DNA from: Leptolyngbya sp. O-77
GTDB taxonomy: Bacteria > Cyanobacteriota > Cyanobacteriia > Elainellales > Elainellaceae
Length of the DNA stretch: 64,000 bases
Assembly (NCBI RefSeq): GCF_001548395.1
Contig: NZ_AP017367.1
Coordinates: 781,001-845,000 of the forward strand
Direction: 5' to 3'
Position 1 is the first letter of the stretch. Every line of letters starts with the position of its first letter. The notes under the pieces were generated by a model. The model was given only the letters and a program-made list of their open reading frames with translations. It was not told the origin of the DNA and did not search any database. The position numbers and the translations under genes are program-made. Positions 18,292-27,433 of the stretch are shown piece by piece.

Positions 18292-19906
18292 ACAGGGCGA
18301 TCGCCAATCCATCAGCTCTGGGTTCCGAAGCGGCAATCAGGGTGCTGCCCTGCTTTAGGATGATCTGTCCTTTACCAAACTGGCTGACTTCAGCGCTGAG
18401 CTGGATGGCGTGATGGCGATCGCCCAACGCTCGTACCACAGAAGGCGGTACGGCCTGTTCCAGCAGCACCAAGTTGTCTCGAAGGAACCGCCAGCGGGGA
18501 GCATCTAGCGCCGCTTGGGGGTTCATGCCATAGTCGGTCAAGTTCACCCACCACCTGTACATGGCCCTGGGGGCTGCATGGGTGCGCCCATTACGCCGAA
18601 GGGGCCGAGCGGCTGTCCGTTGCGGGTCAAAAAAGCCGGGGATAATCGTGTGAAACGGGCGCTTGCTGGGGCATAGTCGTTGGGGTGTCCGGGTTTTAGC
18701 GTGAAGCCCTGCGCCGCGATTGTGCAGGGCGATGCCTGTATCGGGGATCAAAATGCCGCTGCCAAAGCCTTCGTAGTTGGACTGGATGAAGGACACCATC
18801 AGATCGGGTTCGGCGGCGACGAGGAACACCGTGCCACCTTTGGGGATGCCGGGTTTTGCCAGGGGCAGGGCGGTATCGGAAATGAGGGAGCGGCGATCGC
18901 CCGCATAGCCCTTGTCTAGCAGCCACGCCGGGTCAAATTCCATACTGTGGGGGTCGGCGACATAGCGATAGGCATCAGCAAAGGCCAGCTTGATGGCCTC
19001 GATTTGCCAGTGGAAGCTGTCGGCCGAATCGCGGGGATAGCGCCCCAAATCAACGCCTTCCAGGATGTTGAGCGCCATCAGCGCGGCGATGCCCTGGCCA
19101 TTGGGCGGCAGTTCCCACACCGTCAGGTCGCGGTAGGTCGTCGAAATCGGCGCAACCCAGTCGGCGGTATGACTTTCCAGATCTGCCATCGTCAAAAATC
19201 CGCCCGTGCTGGCAGCAAAGCGGGTGATTTTCTGGGCCAACTCGCCGGTGTAAAATGCCTCACCGCCGGATTGGGCGATCGCTCGCAGGGTTCTGGCATG
19301 GCCCTCGCTGCGCCAGATTTCGCCCGCCTTGGGAGCGCGATTCGCAAAGCGATCCCCACGGGAATCGCCCGCAAAAAACACTCGCTTAAACGGTTCAAAC
19401 TCCTTCCCTTGTAGCGGCAAAAACACCCGCTCTGCCCGTTGCCACGCCCGCGCTGTCTCTGGCGACACCGGAAAGCCCTGTTCTGCATAGCGAATCGCGG
19501 GTTCAAACAATTGCTCAAAGGGGAGTTTGCCCCACCGCTGCCAGAGCGATCGCCAGCCCGACACCGCCCCTGGCACCGTCACCGCCCGCCAGTCGCACGG
19601 TGGCACTGTCGCCAAGTCGCCAAACGCTGCTCGCGCCAGCCCTTGGGGACTCCGCCCCGACGCATTCAGCCCGTGCAGTTGCCCGTCCCACACCATCGCA
19701 AACGCATCCGACCCGATGCCGTTGGAGGTGGGTTCCACGACCGTCAGGGCGATCGCCATTGCCAGCGCCGCATCCACCGCATTCCCCCCTGCCCAGATCA
19801 TCTCAGCCCCCGCCATCGTCGCCAGCGGCTGACTCGTCGCCATCGCGCATCGCTGCCCCATGATGACGCGACGACCAGAGGGATAGGGATAGTCGGTGAG
19901 GGTCAT
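18290..19906 (-). CDS. Gamma-glutamyltransferase family protein, with five compensating indels near the C-terminus
   Basis: A 538-residue Ntn-type hydrolase of the gamma-glutamyltranspeptidase family, which transfers or hydrolyses gamma-glutamyl groups of glutathione-like substrates. The large-subunit part begins GGNAVDAALA and GIGSDAF. The processing site and nucleophile Thr is in KGGTVFLV (about 355), followed by MVSFIQSNYEGFGSG. Between 18545 and 18710 the reading is scrambled: comparison with the expected family sequence needs five single-base homopolymer corrections (four extra bases, one missing, net +3), after which GFTLKPGHPNDYAP and LGPFGVMGAPMQP appear in the other frames. The open frame survives, but about 45 residues are wrong if the sequence is taken literally. 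Confidence 0.85.
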   Translation of the reverse strand: MTLTDYPYPSGRRVIMGQRCAMATSQPLATMAGAEMIWAGGNAVDAALAMAIALTVVEPTSNGIGSDAFAMVWDGQLHGLNASGRSPQGLARAAFGDLATVPPCDWRAVTVPGAVSGWRSLWQRWGKLPFEQLFEPAIRYAEQGFPVSPETARAWQRAERVFLPLQGKEFEPFKRVFFAGDSRGDRFANRAPKAGEIWRSEGHARTLRAIAQSGGEAFYTGELAQKITRFAASTGGFLTMADLESHTADWVAPISTTYRDLTVWELPPNGQGIAALMALNILEGVDLGRYPRDSADSFHWQIEAIKLAFADAYRYVADPHSMEFDPAWLLDKGYAGDRRSLISDTALPLAKPGIPKGGTVFLVAAEPDLMVSFIQSNYEGFGSGILIPDTGIALHNRGAGLHAKTRTPQRLCPSKRPFHTIIPGFFDPQRTAARPLRRNGRTHAAPRAMYRWWVNLTDYGMNPQAALDAPRWRFLRDNLVLLEQAVPPSVVRALGDRHHAIQLSAEVSQFGKGQIILKQGSTLIAASEPRADGLAIAL

Positions 19907-19994
19907 ATAGAAGCCTAGACGCGGGAAGAAGGGTTAAAAGGTTATGGACTGGATAAGGCAAAGAGTCATGACAAATTAGAAGAGTCACAATCAA

Positions 19995-20045
19995 TAGTAG
20001 TGACACCCCATTAGTAGTGACACCCCATTAGTAGTGACACCCCAT
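19995..20045. repeat. 17-bp exact tandem repeat, three copies
   Basis: TAGTAGTGACACCCCAT occurs three times without a mismatch in the spacer between the divergent gamma-glutamyltransferase and cobI genes. Confidence 0.95.
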
Positions 20046-20150
20046 TTTCTTGCATCGTGAAAGACTTACTGCCCTAAAGAGCCAAGACGTTTCAGATCAT
20101 CCCACCAGCTTCAAAAACACTGTAGGCTCAATGGAGCGCCTGCAAAAGCA

Positions 20151-20187
20151 CCCCTTCCCTCTTCGTTCTTCCCTCTTCCCTCTTCCT
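20151..20187. repeat. Polypyrimidine repeat immediately before cobI
   Basis: A second member of the CTCTTCCC family, ending at the base before the cobI ATG. It fills the position where a ribosome-binding site would be, so cobI translation either uses an unusual signal or relies on an unstructured leader. Confidence 0.85.
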
Positions 20188-20939
20188 ATGACAGGTACTC
20201 TCTACGGTGTGGGCGCTGGCCCTGGCGACCCAGAACTGATTTCGGTCAAAGGGCTGCGGCTGTTGCAGTCGTCGCCTGTAGTGGCGTTTCCAGCGGGGGC
20301 TGGGAGGTAAGCAGGGGTGTGGCGCAGCAGATTGTGGCGCAGTGGTTGCGACCAGAACAGGTACAGTTGACGCTGGACTTTCCCTATGTGCAGGATGAGG
20401 CAACCCTAAGACAAGCCTGGGAAGCGGCTGCGGCACAGGTCTGGAACTATTTGCAGCGGGGCGACGACGTGGTGTTTGTGTCTGAAGGAGATGTCAGCTT
20501 TTATAGCACCTTTACCTATCTGGCGCAGACCGTAATGCAGCAGTATCCAGAAGCGCAGGTGGAGACAGTTCCCGGGCATCTGCTCTCCAATGGCGGCGCG
20601 GCGGCGGCGCTGGGTCTGCCGCTGACCGTGCGGGCCGAGCGGCTGGTGGTGCTGCCTGCTTTATACACGGTTGCAGATTTGGAAACGGCGCTGGATACGG
20701 CTGATGTGTTGGTTTTAATGAAAGTGAGTTCAGTGTACGAACAAGTCTGGTCTGTGCTGGAGCGGCGCGGTCTGCTTCAGCACAGTTACGTGGTCGAGCG
20801 GGCCAGCCAGCCGACGCAGGTGATCTATGCCGACTTGCGCGATCGCCCTTCCCTAAAGCTGCCCTATTTTTCGCTGCTGTTGGTGAAGTGTGGCGGAGAT
20901 CAGCGATTGCCGACCCCCGCTCCGACCTCCCTACGCTAA
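20188..20939 (+). pseudogene. cobI: Precorrin-2 C20-methyltransferase, frameshifted as read
   Basis: SAM-dependent tetrapyrrole methylase of cobalamin synthesis (CobI/CbiL). The start MTGTLYGVGAGPGDPELIS is the glycine-rich SAM-binding signature. After SSPVVAFPAG the first frame hits a stop; the rest (VAQQIVAQW through EGDVSFYSTFTYLAQ, VPGH and a C-terminal YFSLLLVK) continues in another frame from about 20319. Removing one G from the five at 20295-20299 and one from the four at 20314-20317 restores a family-like PAGLGGKQGVAQQ. Both events are homopolymer changes, so this may be sequencing error rather than true loss. Other cobalamin genes are not in the window. Confidence 0.85.
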
Positions 20940-20967
20940 AATTTCAGAGGCTTTCGACGAAGCGCGT

Positions 20968-22235
20968 ATGACCTATTACTCTGCTGAACCCTATCCCGAA
21001 AATTGGCTACAACGGTGGTCGCAGGAGCCGCTATTCTGGGCGGCGCTGGCTTCAGTCGGGACGCATCTGTTGCTGTGGGGCGTTTTTTGCCATTTTTGCC
21101 AGGGCAAAAGCTGCCGAGCGAGCGGCAAGTGCAGCGGCCGGTGTCGCTGGTGCAGCTCACGCCGGAGGAACTGAGCCGCGTTCCCAGCTTTGCCCAGCCA
21201 AATTTGGAATTGCCCACCTTCTCGAATCCGTCTACGACGCTGCCCCAGCCCGCTCCGGGGTCGTCCTTTAGCCTGTCGCCGCTGCCGGGGCAAACGGGGC
21301 GATCGCCCTCTGCCCTGCCGCCCTTTTTCGTGCCGCCTGCGCCGCCCCTGCCGCCCCTACCGCCGCTGTCGTCCTTGAGTCCTCGCTACAGCGCTACCAG
21401 TCGTCCCCGGACGACGCTGCCGCCCCGCTCGACCTTTACGCTGCCCCCTTCGTCCGCGCCGTCGTCGATTCCGTCGATTGTGCCCTCGCCGTCTCCGTCC
21501 ATTCCATCGCTAGACCCAGAGTTTTCGACGGATGGGCCCTCGCTGCGGCTGCCCGCTGGCTCTCAAAACAATTCGCCCCTGTTCCCCACGCTGCCATCGG
21601 TAATTGCCAGCCCCTCGCCTGCGCCGTCGATTGCGTCCTCACCCAGCCCGACAGCCTCGCCCAGCCCGGCGGCTTCGCCGACGGTCGAGGCCTCCCCAGC
21701 GCCCAGCCCGGCGGCTTCTCCAGCGGCTCCCAGTTCTCTAGCGGCTTCGCCAACCCCGACCGCGCCTGCCCTGTCGCCTGCTCAGCAGCTCGCAGCCCTC
21801 CAGCGCGATCGCCCGGAACTGTTTGCCTACAATCCTCAGGGGACGAATCCTGATGAGGCGAATCTAGCCTACATTGCCTGGTTTGATCAGCTTGGTGTGG
21901 AAATTCCCGATCCCGACGCGGTGCGTCCCCGCGAGATTGCGGTCGAACTGCCGCTGAATGCCTGCCTGCTTCAGCTAGAGCTAGATGAAGACAAAGTGCC
22001 ATCGGCAGTGGTTGGCGTGGTGGTAGATGCTGAAGGCAAACAGGTGCAACCGCCGACGCTGCTGCGGAGTTCTGGCTATGGCATCTTGAATGCCGATGCG
22101 ATCGCCGTCGTGCGGACTCGCCAAATTGAAAACACCACAGGCGAAACTCGTCCCTATCTGTTTGAAGTGAAATACTCGCAGGAGAATGAGCGCTGCCCCG
22201 ATCTGCCTGCGCCCACTCCGTCGCCTGCCAGCTAG
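20968..22235 (+). pseudogene. Proline-rich TonB-like protein, frameshifted near the N-terminus
   Basis: It starts MTYYSAEPYPENWLQRW, followed by one hydrophobic helix (WAALASVGTHLLLWGV) typical of a membrane-anchored TonB-like protein. The frame then changes at a run of six T (21083-21088); the downstream frame reads LPGQKLPSERQVQRPVSLVQ and continues to 22235. The middle is a long Pro/Ser/Ala-rich spacer (about 200 residues) suited to cross the periplasm. The C-terminal part (about 110 residues, ending RTRQIENTTGETRPYLFEVKY) resembles a TonB C-terminal fold. One extra T or two fewer would repair the frame. Energy transduction is an inference; no ExbBD genes are nearby. Confidence 0.65.
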
Positions 22236-22250
22236 AAGGGAGGCAAGTGC

Positions 22251-23303
22251 ATGGTAGAGGCAGCGTTTTTGGAACACCTGCGGGCGATCGCCCCCCGGCT
22301 GAACGCGCTGATGGATCGGTTTACCGAGGCGCGGGTGCTGGTGGTAGGCGACCTGACGCTAGACGAGTTTCTGACGGGGCAGGTGGAGCGACTGTCGCGG
22401 GAGGCTCCGGTGCTGATCCTGCGGCATGAGGAAACGCGACAGATTCCGGGCGGCGGCGCAAATGCAGTCTATAACTTGGCGAAACTGGGGGCCCAGGTCA
22501 AGTCGGTGGGGCTGGTGGGCAAGGATGAGCAAGGGGCGGTGCTGCGGCGCATTTTTGAGGCGGCAGGTATTGACACAGCCGGTATTTTGCTGGATGGCGA
22601 TCGCCCCACTGTCACCAAAACGCGCATTTCGGGACACGCCCGCCAGTCGGTGACGCAGCAGATTGTGCGGGTCGATCGCAAGTCCGATGCGCCTGTCGAT
22701 TCTGACTTGCAGCTTGCGCTGGCGGACTATATTCGGCAGCACCTTAATACCGTAGATGCGGTGGTTTGTTCGGACTATGGCGATGGCGTGCTGAGTGCCC
22801 CGGTGATCGAAGCAGCCTTGCAGCACTCGCTCACAGTGGTAGACACCCAAATCGACCTGCACCGCTTTGCTGGAGCCACGGTTTTCACACCCAACCTGCC
22901 GGAAGCAGAAAAAGCTGTAGGCTATGGAATTACAGGGGGCGATTCGCGAAGCGCTCCCTCCAGCAATCGCCTTGCCCAGGCAGGAGCCGATCTGTTGCGT
23001 CTGACCCGTGCCCAGCACATGCTAATCACTCGCGGCGAGGAGGGCATGAGCCTATTTAGCCAGGACGGTTCCCAGCACCATATCCCTGCGTTTAACCGGA
23101 CAGATGTGTTCGACGTGACGGGCGCGGGGGATACGGTGGTGGCGGCGCTGACGCTGGGGCTAATCGTCGGCGCAACGCCTGTAGAAGCGGCAATCCTGGG
23201 CAACCTGGCCGCCAGCATTGTCGTCCGTCAATTTGGTACAGCTACGACCAGCGTGGCGGAAATGAAAGCTGCCCTCCGGAGCTTGGTGGAAGCCAGCAAG
23301 TAA
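22251..23303 (+). CDS. PfkB-family sugar kinase, HldE1/RfaE-like
   Basis: A 350-residue ribokinase-fold enzyme most like the kinase half of HldE/RfaE (D-glycero-beta-D-manno-heptose-7-phosphate kinase). It shows RVLVVGDLTLDEFLTG near residue 28, the IPGGGANAVYNLAKLGA substrate block, VVCSDYGDGVLS, TPNLPEAEKAVGY and the C-terminal DVTGAGDTVVAALTL anion hole with catalytic Asp. The nucleotidyltransferase half of E. coli HldE is absent, so another gene would be needed for ADP-heptose synthesis. Around residue 225 (ITGGDSRSAPSSNR) there is a small insertion rich in Ser/Arg. It follows the TonB-like gene by 15 bp with a good GGGAGG ribosome site. Confidence 0.85.
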   Translation: MVEAAFLEHLRAIAPRLNALMDRFTEARVLVVGDLTLDEFLTGQVERLSREAPVLILRHEETRQIPGGGANAVYNLAKLGAQVKSVGLVGKDEQGAVLRRIFEAAGIDTAGILLDGDRPTVTKTRISGHARQSVTQQIVRVDRKSDAPVDSDLQLALADYIRQHLNTVDAVVCSDYGDGVLSAPVIEAALQHSLTVVDTQIDLHRFAGATVFTPNLPEAEKAVGYGITGGDSRSAPSSNRLAQAGADLLRLTRAQHMLITRGEEGMSLFSQDGSQHHIPAFNRTDVFDVTGAGDTVVAALTLGLIVGATPVEAAILGNLAASIVVRQFGTATTSVAEMKAALRSLVEASK

Positions 23304-23377
23304 CCCGCCGAGAATCGAAAGATTTCTGTAGCCTGTTGGGATCTGCCTTCAAGTGATGCGATAGAGTGTTAGCACTT

Positions 23378-23425
23378 GAGTCGCCGTCTGCGGAGTCGCC
23401 GTCTGCGGAGTCACCGTCTGCGGAG
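23378..23425. repeat. 15-bp tandem repeat, three copies
   Basis: GAGTCGCCGTCTGCG occurs twice exactly and once with one change, upstream of the second DUF218 gene. Confidence 0.9.
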
Positions 23426-23557
23426 AGGCAATCGCACCCATGAAGTGCGGTGAGGCAAATTCCTGTGCCCATTGGGATTGCGGAAAAAGGTTTAGCTGGT
23501 TACCGTTTAAGGGGTTCTCTCAAGTAAGATTGCTTCGGATTCGCACTGCGCTGCATC

Positions 23558-24145
23558 ATGTCTTCTATCTTTCCCACCACTCGTCGTCGCCAGCGGCAAT
23601 TTGGGTTTGCCAAGCTGCTGGGTGTTGCCCTGGTGCTAGGGCTGGGCTACGTTGCGCTCAAGGAGGTTAGAGCTTTGTTGCGAGAGCCGGAGGCGGTGCT
23701 GGTGCTGGGCGGGTCAACAGCGAGAGAACGGTTTGCGGCAGAGTTTGCCCGCAAGCACCCCGACCTGCCCGTTTGGATTTCGTCGGGCAGCAACCCAGAA
23801 TATGCAGAATGGGTGTTTGAGGAAGCTGGAATTGGGCGCGATCGCCTCCGGTTGGACTATCGAGCAGTCGATACTCTGACCAACTTCACGACGCTGGTAG
23901 ATGAGTTTGAGTCGCAGGGCATCAGCAGCATTTACCTAATTACGTCTGACTATCATATGCGCCGTGCCTGGGTAATTGGCAAAATCGTTTTGGGCAGCCG
24001 GGGCATCGAGTTTAAGCCTGTGGAAGTGCCTTCGACGCAGCCCACCGAGACTACCGATAAGGTGGTGCGCGATGCCGCCAGAGCCGTGCTATGGGTAACA
24101 ACCGGGCACACAGGCGCTACCCTGGGCCGCTATTTTCGAGACTAG
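23558..24145 (+). CDS. YdcF/SanA-type DUF218 protein
   Basis: A 195-residue protein with one N-terminal membrane helix (about 20-36) and a DUF218 domain. Landmarks are AVLVLGGSTARERFAAEFA, WISSGSNPEYAEWVF, a DTLTNFTTLVDEF helix and IYLITSDYHMRRAWVIGK, which carries the conserved SDxHMRRA motif of the YdcF/SanA group. Such proteins act at the envelope, but their reaction is not established. It is monocistronic and shorter than the DUF218 protein at 1455-2267. Confidence 0.82.
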   Translation: MSSIFPTTRRRQRQFGFAKLLGVALVLGLGYVALKEVRALLREPEAVLVLGGSTARERFAAEFARKHPDLPVWISSGSNPEYAEWVFEEAGIGRDRLRLDYRAVDTLTNFTTLVDEFESQGISSIYLITSDYHMRRAWVIGKIVLGSRGIEFKPVEVPSTQPTETTDKVVRDAARAVLWVTTGHTGATLGRYFRD

Positions 24146-24178
24146 CCTTACTGCATCGCTCAGCCTTGCTGCCAGCGG

Positions 24179-24472
24179 CTACGCCAACACGTCCTGCACC
24201 AGCACGTAGGGCTGCAAAATCAGCGCGTTAAACCGCTTGTTGCGGCTGCTACTCCAGGCTTTGATTTGCTCAGAGCTGGGCTTTTGGATTAGCCCTTCGT
24301 CAATCCACCGCTGCACTAGTGTGGTGTGATCCGAGGCGATCGCCACGCCCACATCCAGCAAGTCTAGACCCGCGCCCACCAGCACCAGCGCATTTCGCTC
24401 GGCATGGGGCATCAGCCAGTCCCATTCTGCCTCGCCCATCGTGCCCGCCAGTTCTGCCCGCAAATCCTGCAT
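24179..24472 (-). CDS. DUF2288 family protein
   Basis: A 97-residue soluble protein matching the DUF2288 pattern: DLRAELAGTMGEAEWDWLMPH at the N-terminus, then LVLVGAGLDLLDVGVAIASD, VQRWIDEGLIQKP and a C-terminal ILQPYVLVQDV. Function is unknown. It is convergent with the DUF218 gene (33 bp apart) and downstream of the lipid cluster on the same strand, 329 bp beyond plsC. Confidence 0.8.
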   Translation of the reverse strand: MQDLRAELAGTMGEAEWDWLMPHAERNALVLVGAGLDLLDVGVAIASDHTTLVQRWIDEGLIQKPSSEQIKAWSSSRNKRFNALILQPYVLVQDVLA

Positions 24473-24801
24473 TCCGACAACCCTCGCTACTCAACATGGT
24501 TGGTCTAGTCCTATAGACCGCAGTTCGATAAGATTCCCCTAAAATCAGGCGGTTCCCTTACAAAAACTCTATAGACCTTACCGAGATCTGCCGCAAAGTA
24601 CAAATCATGTCACGTTCGTCGCGCAATATCCCGCAATACAAGGCCACTACACCCTAAAGCTGACGTGGACGCAGAGGCGCAAACCCGCAGCCGCAAGCCA
24701 GAAGCCGTTAGGTAATTTAAGCCTTAATTCCTAGCCCTTGATTCCCAGCCCTGACTAATTTTTAGTCCAGTCTAGGTTTATTTATAATTCTTAACATAAA
24801 T
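24473..24801. other. Spacer, nothing recognised
   Basis: 329 bp between plsC and the DUF2288 gene. It becomes AT-rich towards plsC (24760-24805). No tRNA, repeat array or strong terminator hairpin was recognised. Confidence 0.5.
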
Positions 24802-25434
24802 TTACCGCCCCAGGTCATGCATCGCATGAATTGTGTCTACACAGTGCTGCGTGACCCGCTCTAGGGCAGAGCGATCGCCCGCGGGCGGCTGAATAGGCTG
24901 TCCTATTCGCACTGTAATGGGAACTGGGCGGGGAAATCGACTGCCCTTGGGGAGAATTGCCTCTGTACCCCAGAGGCTAACGGGCAGCAGGGGCGCCTGC
25001 ATCTTAGACGCAATCATCGCTGCGCCTAATTTGGCTTCAGGGATTCGTCCGTCGGGGGTGCGCGTGCCAGATAGGAAAATTCCCACCGCCCAGCCCTGCT
25101 CAAGCTGACGCATTGCCGCTCGAATCGCGCTGCGGTCCGCCGAACCCCGCTTCACCGGATAGGCTCCGTAGAGGGCGATCGCCTGCTTTAGCACGGGCAC
25201 GCGAAACAGTTCTTCCTTGGCCATGTAGGAGACGGGCCGCCGCACACAGCACGACAGCAGCGGCGGGTCAAAGTCGCTGGCATGGTTCGCCACCACAACC
25301 AGCGGCCCGTGTCGGGGCACGTTCTCTACACCATAGACCCGCCCGCGAAAGTAAAACCGCAGCATCGGGGCTACGACCGACCACTTGAACAGGTGGTAGA
25401 GAGCGAGGCTGGCCAGGGGTTCGCGATCGCGCAT
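24802..25434 (-). CDS. plsC: 1-acyl-sn-glycerol-3-phosphate acyltransferase
   Basis: Adds the second acyl chain to lysophosphatidic acid. The 210-residue protein has acyltransferase motif I NHASDFD (the HX4D catalytic pair, about residues 50-56), motif II around KEELFRVP and GAYPVKRG, and the substrate-phosphate motif III in FLSGTRTPDG, a variant of EGTR. An LPVSLWGTE block follows. There is no strong membrane span beyond the N-terminal hydrophobic region. It is the last gene of the plsX-fabH-fabD-plsC run, 45 bp after fabD, so fatty acid synthesis and phosphatidate formation share one transcription unit. Confidence 0.92.
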   Translation of the reverse strand: MRDREPLASLALYHLFKWSVVAPMLRFYFRGRVYGVENVPRHGPLVVVANHASDFDPPLLSCCVRRPVSYMAKEELFRVPVLKQAIALYGAYPVKRGSADRSAIRAAMRQLEQGWAVGIFLSGTRTPDGRIPEAKLGAAMIASKMQAPLLPVSLWGTEAILPKGSRFPRPVPITVRIGQPIQPPAGDRSALERVTQHCVDTIHAMHDLGR

Positions 25435-25479
25435 TTCAGGATGGTTGGGATGGTTGGGATGACGGAGGGTTTAACGGCA

Positions 25480-26370
25480 TCATGCAGCCACGCGCTCGAT
25501 ATCGGCGATCGCCCCCACGTTTTCCAGCGCCACATCCGGGCAGGTGCGCTTGATAATACCCGTCAGCACCTTGCCAGGGCCGACTTCGACAACCCGCTCG
25601 ATACCTGCCTGGGAAAGCTGGAGGGAGATTTCGCGCCAGCGGACGGAACCCGTCATCTGCCGATCGAGGCGGTCTTTTAGCACCGCAGCATCGGTGGCGG
25701 GCGTGGGGTCTACGTTGGACAAGACGGGGACTTGGGCCGTCTGAAACGCCACGCTATCCAGCACGGTGCGAAATTCTGCTGCTGCCTCTGCCATCAGGGG
25801 CGAGTGGAACGCGCCGCTGACGTTGAGCTTGATGGCCCGCTTGCACTTGACCCTAGACATAATGGATTCCACGGCGCTCGGCGTTCCCGAAATCACCACC
25901 TGACCCTCGTTGTTGTCGTTTGCCAGCACGACATCGGGCGTTTGGGCGATCGCTGCTTCGAGCTGCGCCCGGTCAAACCCCAGCAGCGCCGCCATCATCC
26001 CTTCGGACGCGCTATCCATGAGCGCAGCCCGGCGCTTCACCAGCCGCAAGCCCGACTCAAACTCAAACACCTGCGCCGCATACAGCGCCACATATTCACC
26101 CAAACTGTGACCCGCCACCAGCGAAGGTTGCAGACCTTTTTCCCGCAGCAAATCTACCAAGATGCTCTCAATTGTGTAGAGGCAGGGCTGGGTATAGAGC
26201 GTTTTAGACACCTTGTCGTCTTCGCTCTGACAAATCTCTGGCACCGACCAGCCCAAAATGTCTGCCGCCTGCTCAAACCGCTGCTGAGCGGCGGGCAAGT
26301 CAAATAGGTCAGCTCCCATCCCAATTGCCTGCGACCCCTGCCCAGGAAAGACCCACGCTGTCTTTGTCAT
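25480..26370 (-). CDS. fabD: Malonyl-CoA:ACP transacylase
   Basis: Loads malonyl groups onto acyl carrier protein for type II fatty acid synthesis. The 296-residue enzyme opens WVFPGQGSQAIGMG, has the nucleophile Ser in VAGHSLGEYVAL (about residue 95), the Arg in LVKRRAALMD that binds the malonyl carboxylate, and the His in SGAFHSPLM (about 205). A start at 26370 fits the family. It lies 49 bp after fabH in the plsX-fabH-fabD-plsC cluster. Confidence 0.97.
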   Translation of the reverse strand: MTKTAWVFPGQGSQAIGMGADLFDLPAAQQRFEQAADILGWSVPEICQSEDDKVSKTLYTQPCLYTIESILVDLLREKGLQPSLVAGHSLGEYVALYAAQVFEFESGLRLVKRRAALMDSASEGMMAALLGFDRAQLEAAIAQTPDVVLANDNNEGQVVISGTPSAVESIMSRVKCKRAIKLNVSGAFHSPLMAEAAAEFRTVLDSVAFQTAQVPVLSNVDPTPATDAAVLKDRLDRQMTGSVRWREISLQLSQAGIERVVEVGPGKVLTGIIKRTCPDVALENVGAIADIERVAA

Positions 26371-26419
26371 ATTTCAACGCCTAGTGATCAAGACCGTGAT
26401 CCAAACTGTGATCAAAACT

Positions 26420-27433
26420 CTAATCGTCTAACCTTGCGCCCCAGCGAAACACCGCCGCGCCCCAGGTCAGTCCTGCGCCAAAGCCCGCTGTGGCGATAAT
26501 GTCATCAGGCTTGATATCGCCCCGCCGCACGGCCTCATCTAGCGCTAGGGGAATAGACGCAGCGGAGGTGTTGCCGTAGCGGGCCATGTTGCTGATGACC
26601 TTTTCGCTAGGAATGCCCAAACGCTCCGCAACGGCATCGAGGATTCGCTGGTTTGCCTGATGCATCACCAGCCAGTCAATCTGATCGACCGTTAGCTCAG
26701 CCCGAAATAGCGCCTTCTCGATGACTTCAGGAACCCGCTTGACGGCAAAACGGTACACCTCCTGACCGTTCATCGTGATGGGCTGAAATGTGCCCTGGGC
26801 GATCGCCACTCCGTCCACCAGTTCTCTATCCTGACCCTGATAGGCCAGGTTCAGGCAGTGGTTCAGTGTGCCATCGCTGCGGAGTTCAAACCCCAACAGG
26901 CGATCGCGCTCACTGGCTTCCATCACCACCGCGCCCGCCCCATCGCCAAACAGAACACAAGTGCGGCGATCGCTCCAATCCACCCAGCGCGACAGCACAT
27001 CTGCGCCAATAACCAGCGCCCTGCGATACACGCCATTCTGGATAAATTGTGCCGCCGTCACCAGACCAAACACAAAGCCCGAACAGGCCGCCGTCAGGTC
27101 AAAGGCTGTCGCCTGCGTTGCGCCCAAGTCGTGCTGAATCTGGCTGGCAGAGCCGAACAGATCATCGGGTGTAGAAGTCGCCAGCACAATCAGATCAATC
27201 TCTGAGGCAGAAACGCCTGCCATATCCAACGCATTTTGGGCGGACTGAGTGGCGATCGCCCGCAGAGAGCCTGCCGCATCTGCCAGTCGCCGCTGCCGAA
27301 TGCCCGTGCGAGAGGCTATCCATTCATCCGAAGTGTCCACCACTCGGCTCAGGGCTTCGTTATCGAGGTAGCGCTCCGGCACAAAAGAGCCGCTGCCCGT
27401 AATTGCCACCCCCGCTCCAACTCGTTGCGCCAT
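26420..27433 (-). CDS. fabH: Beta-ketoacyl-ACP synthase III
   Basis: Starts fatty acid chains by condensing acetyl-CoA with malonyl-ACP. Of 337 residues, the Cys-His-Asn triad is visible: Cys in FDLTAACSGFVFGL (about 120), His in LVMHQANQRI (about 260) and Asn in ARYGNTSAAS (about 290). GFGAGLTWGAA closes the fold. Its ATG overlaps the plsX stop by one base (TAATG), so translation is coupled. Confidence 0.97.
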   Translation of the reverse strand: MAQRVGAGVAITGSGSFVPERYLDNEALSRVVDTSDEWIASRTGIRQRRLADAAGSLRAIATQSAQNALDMAGVSASEIDLIVLATSTPDDLFGSASQIQHDLGATQATAFDLTAACSGFVFGLVTAAQFIQNGVYRRALVIGADVLSRWVDWSDRRTCVLFGDGAGAVVMEASERDRLLGFELRSDGTLNHCLNLAYQGQDRELVDGVAIAQGTFQPITMNGQEVYRFAVKRVPEVIEKALFRAELTVDQIDWLVMHQANQRILDAVAERLGIPSEKVISNMARYGNTSAASIPLALDEAVRRGDIKPDDIIATAGFGAGLTWGAAVFRWGARLDD

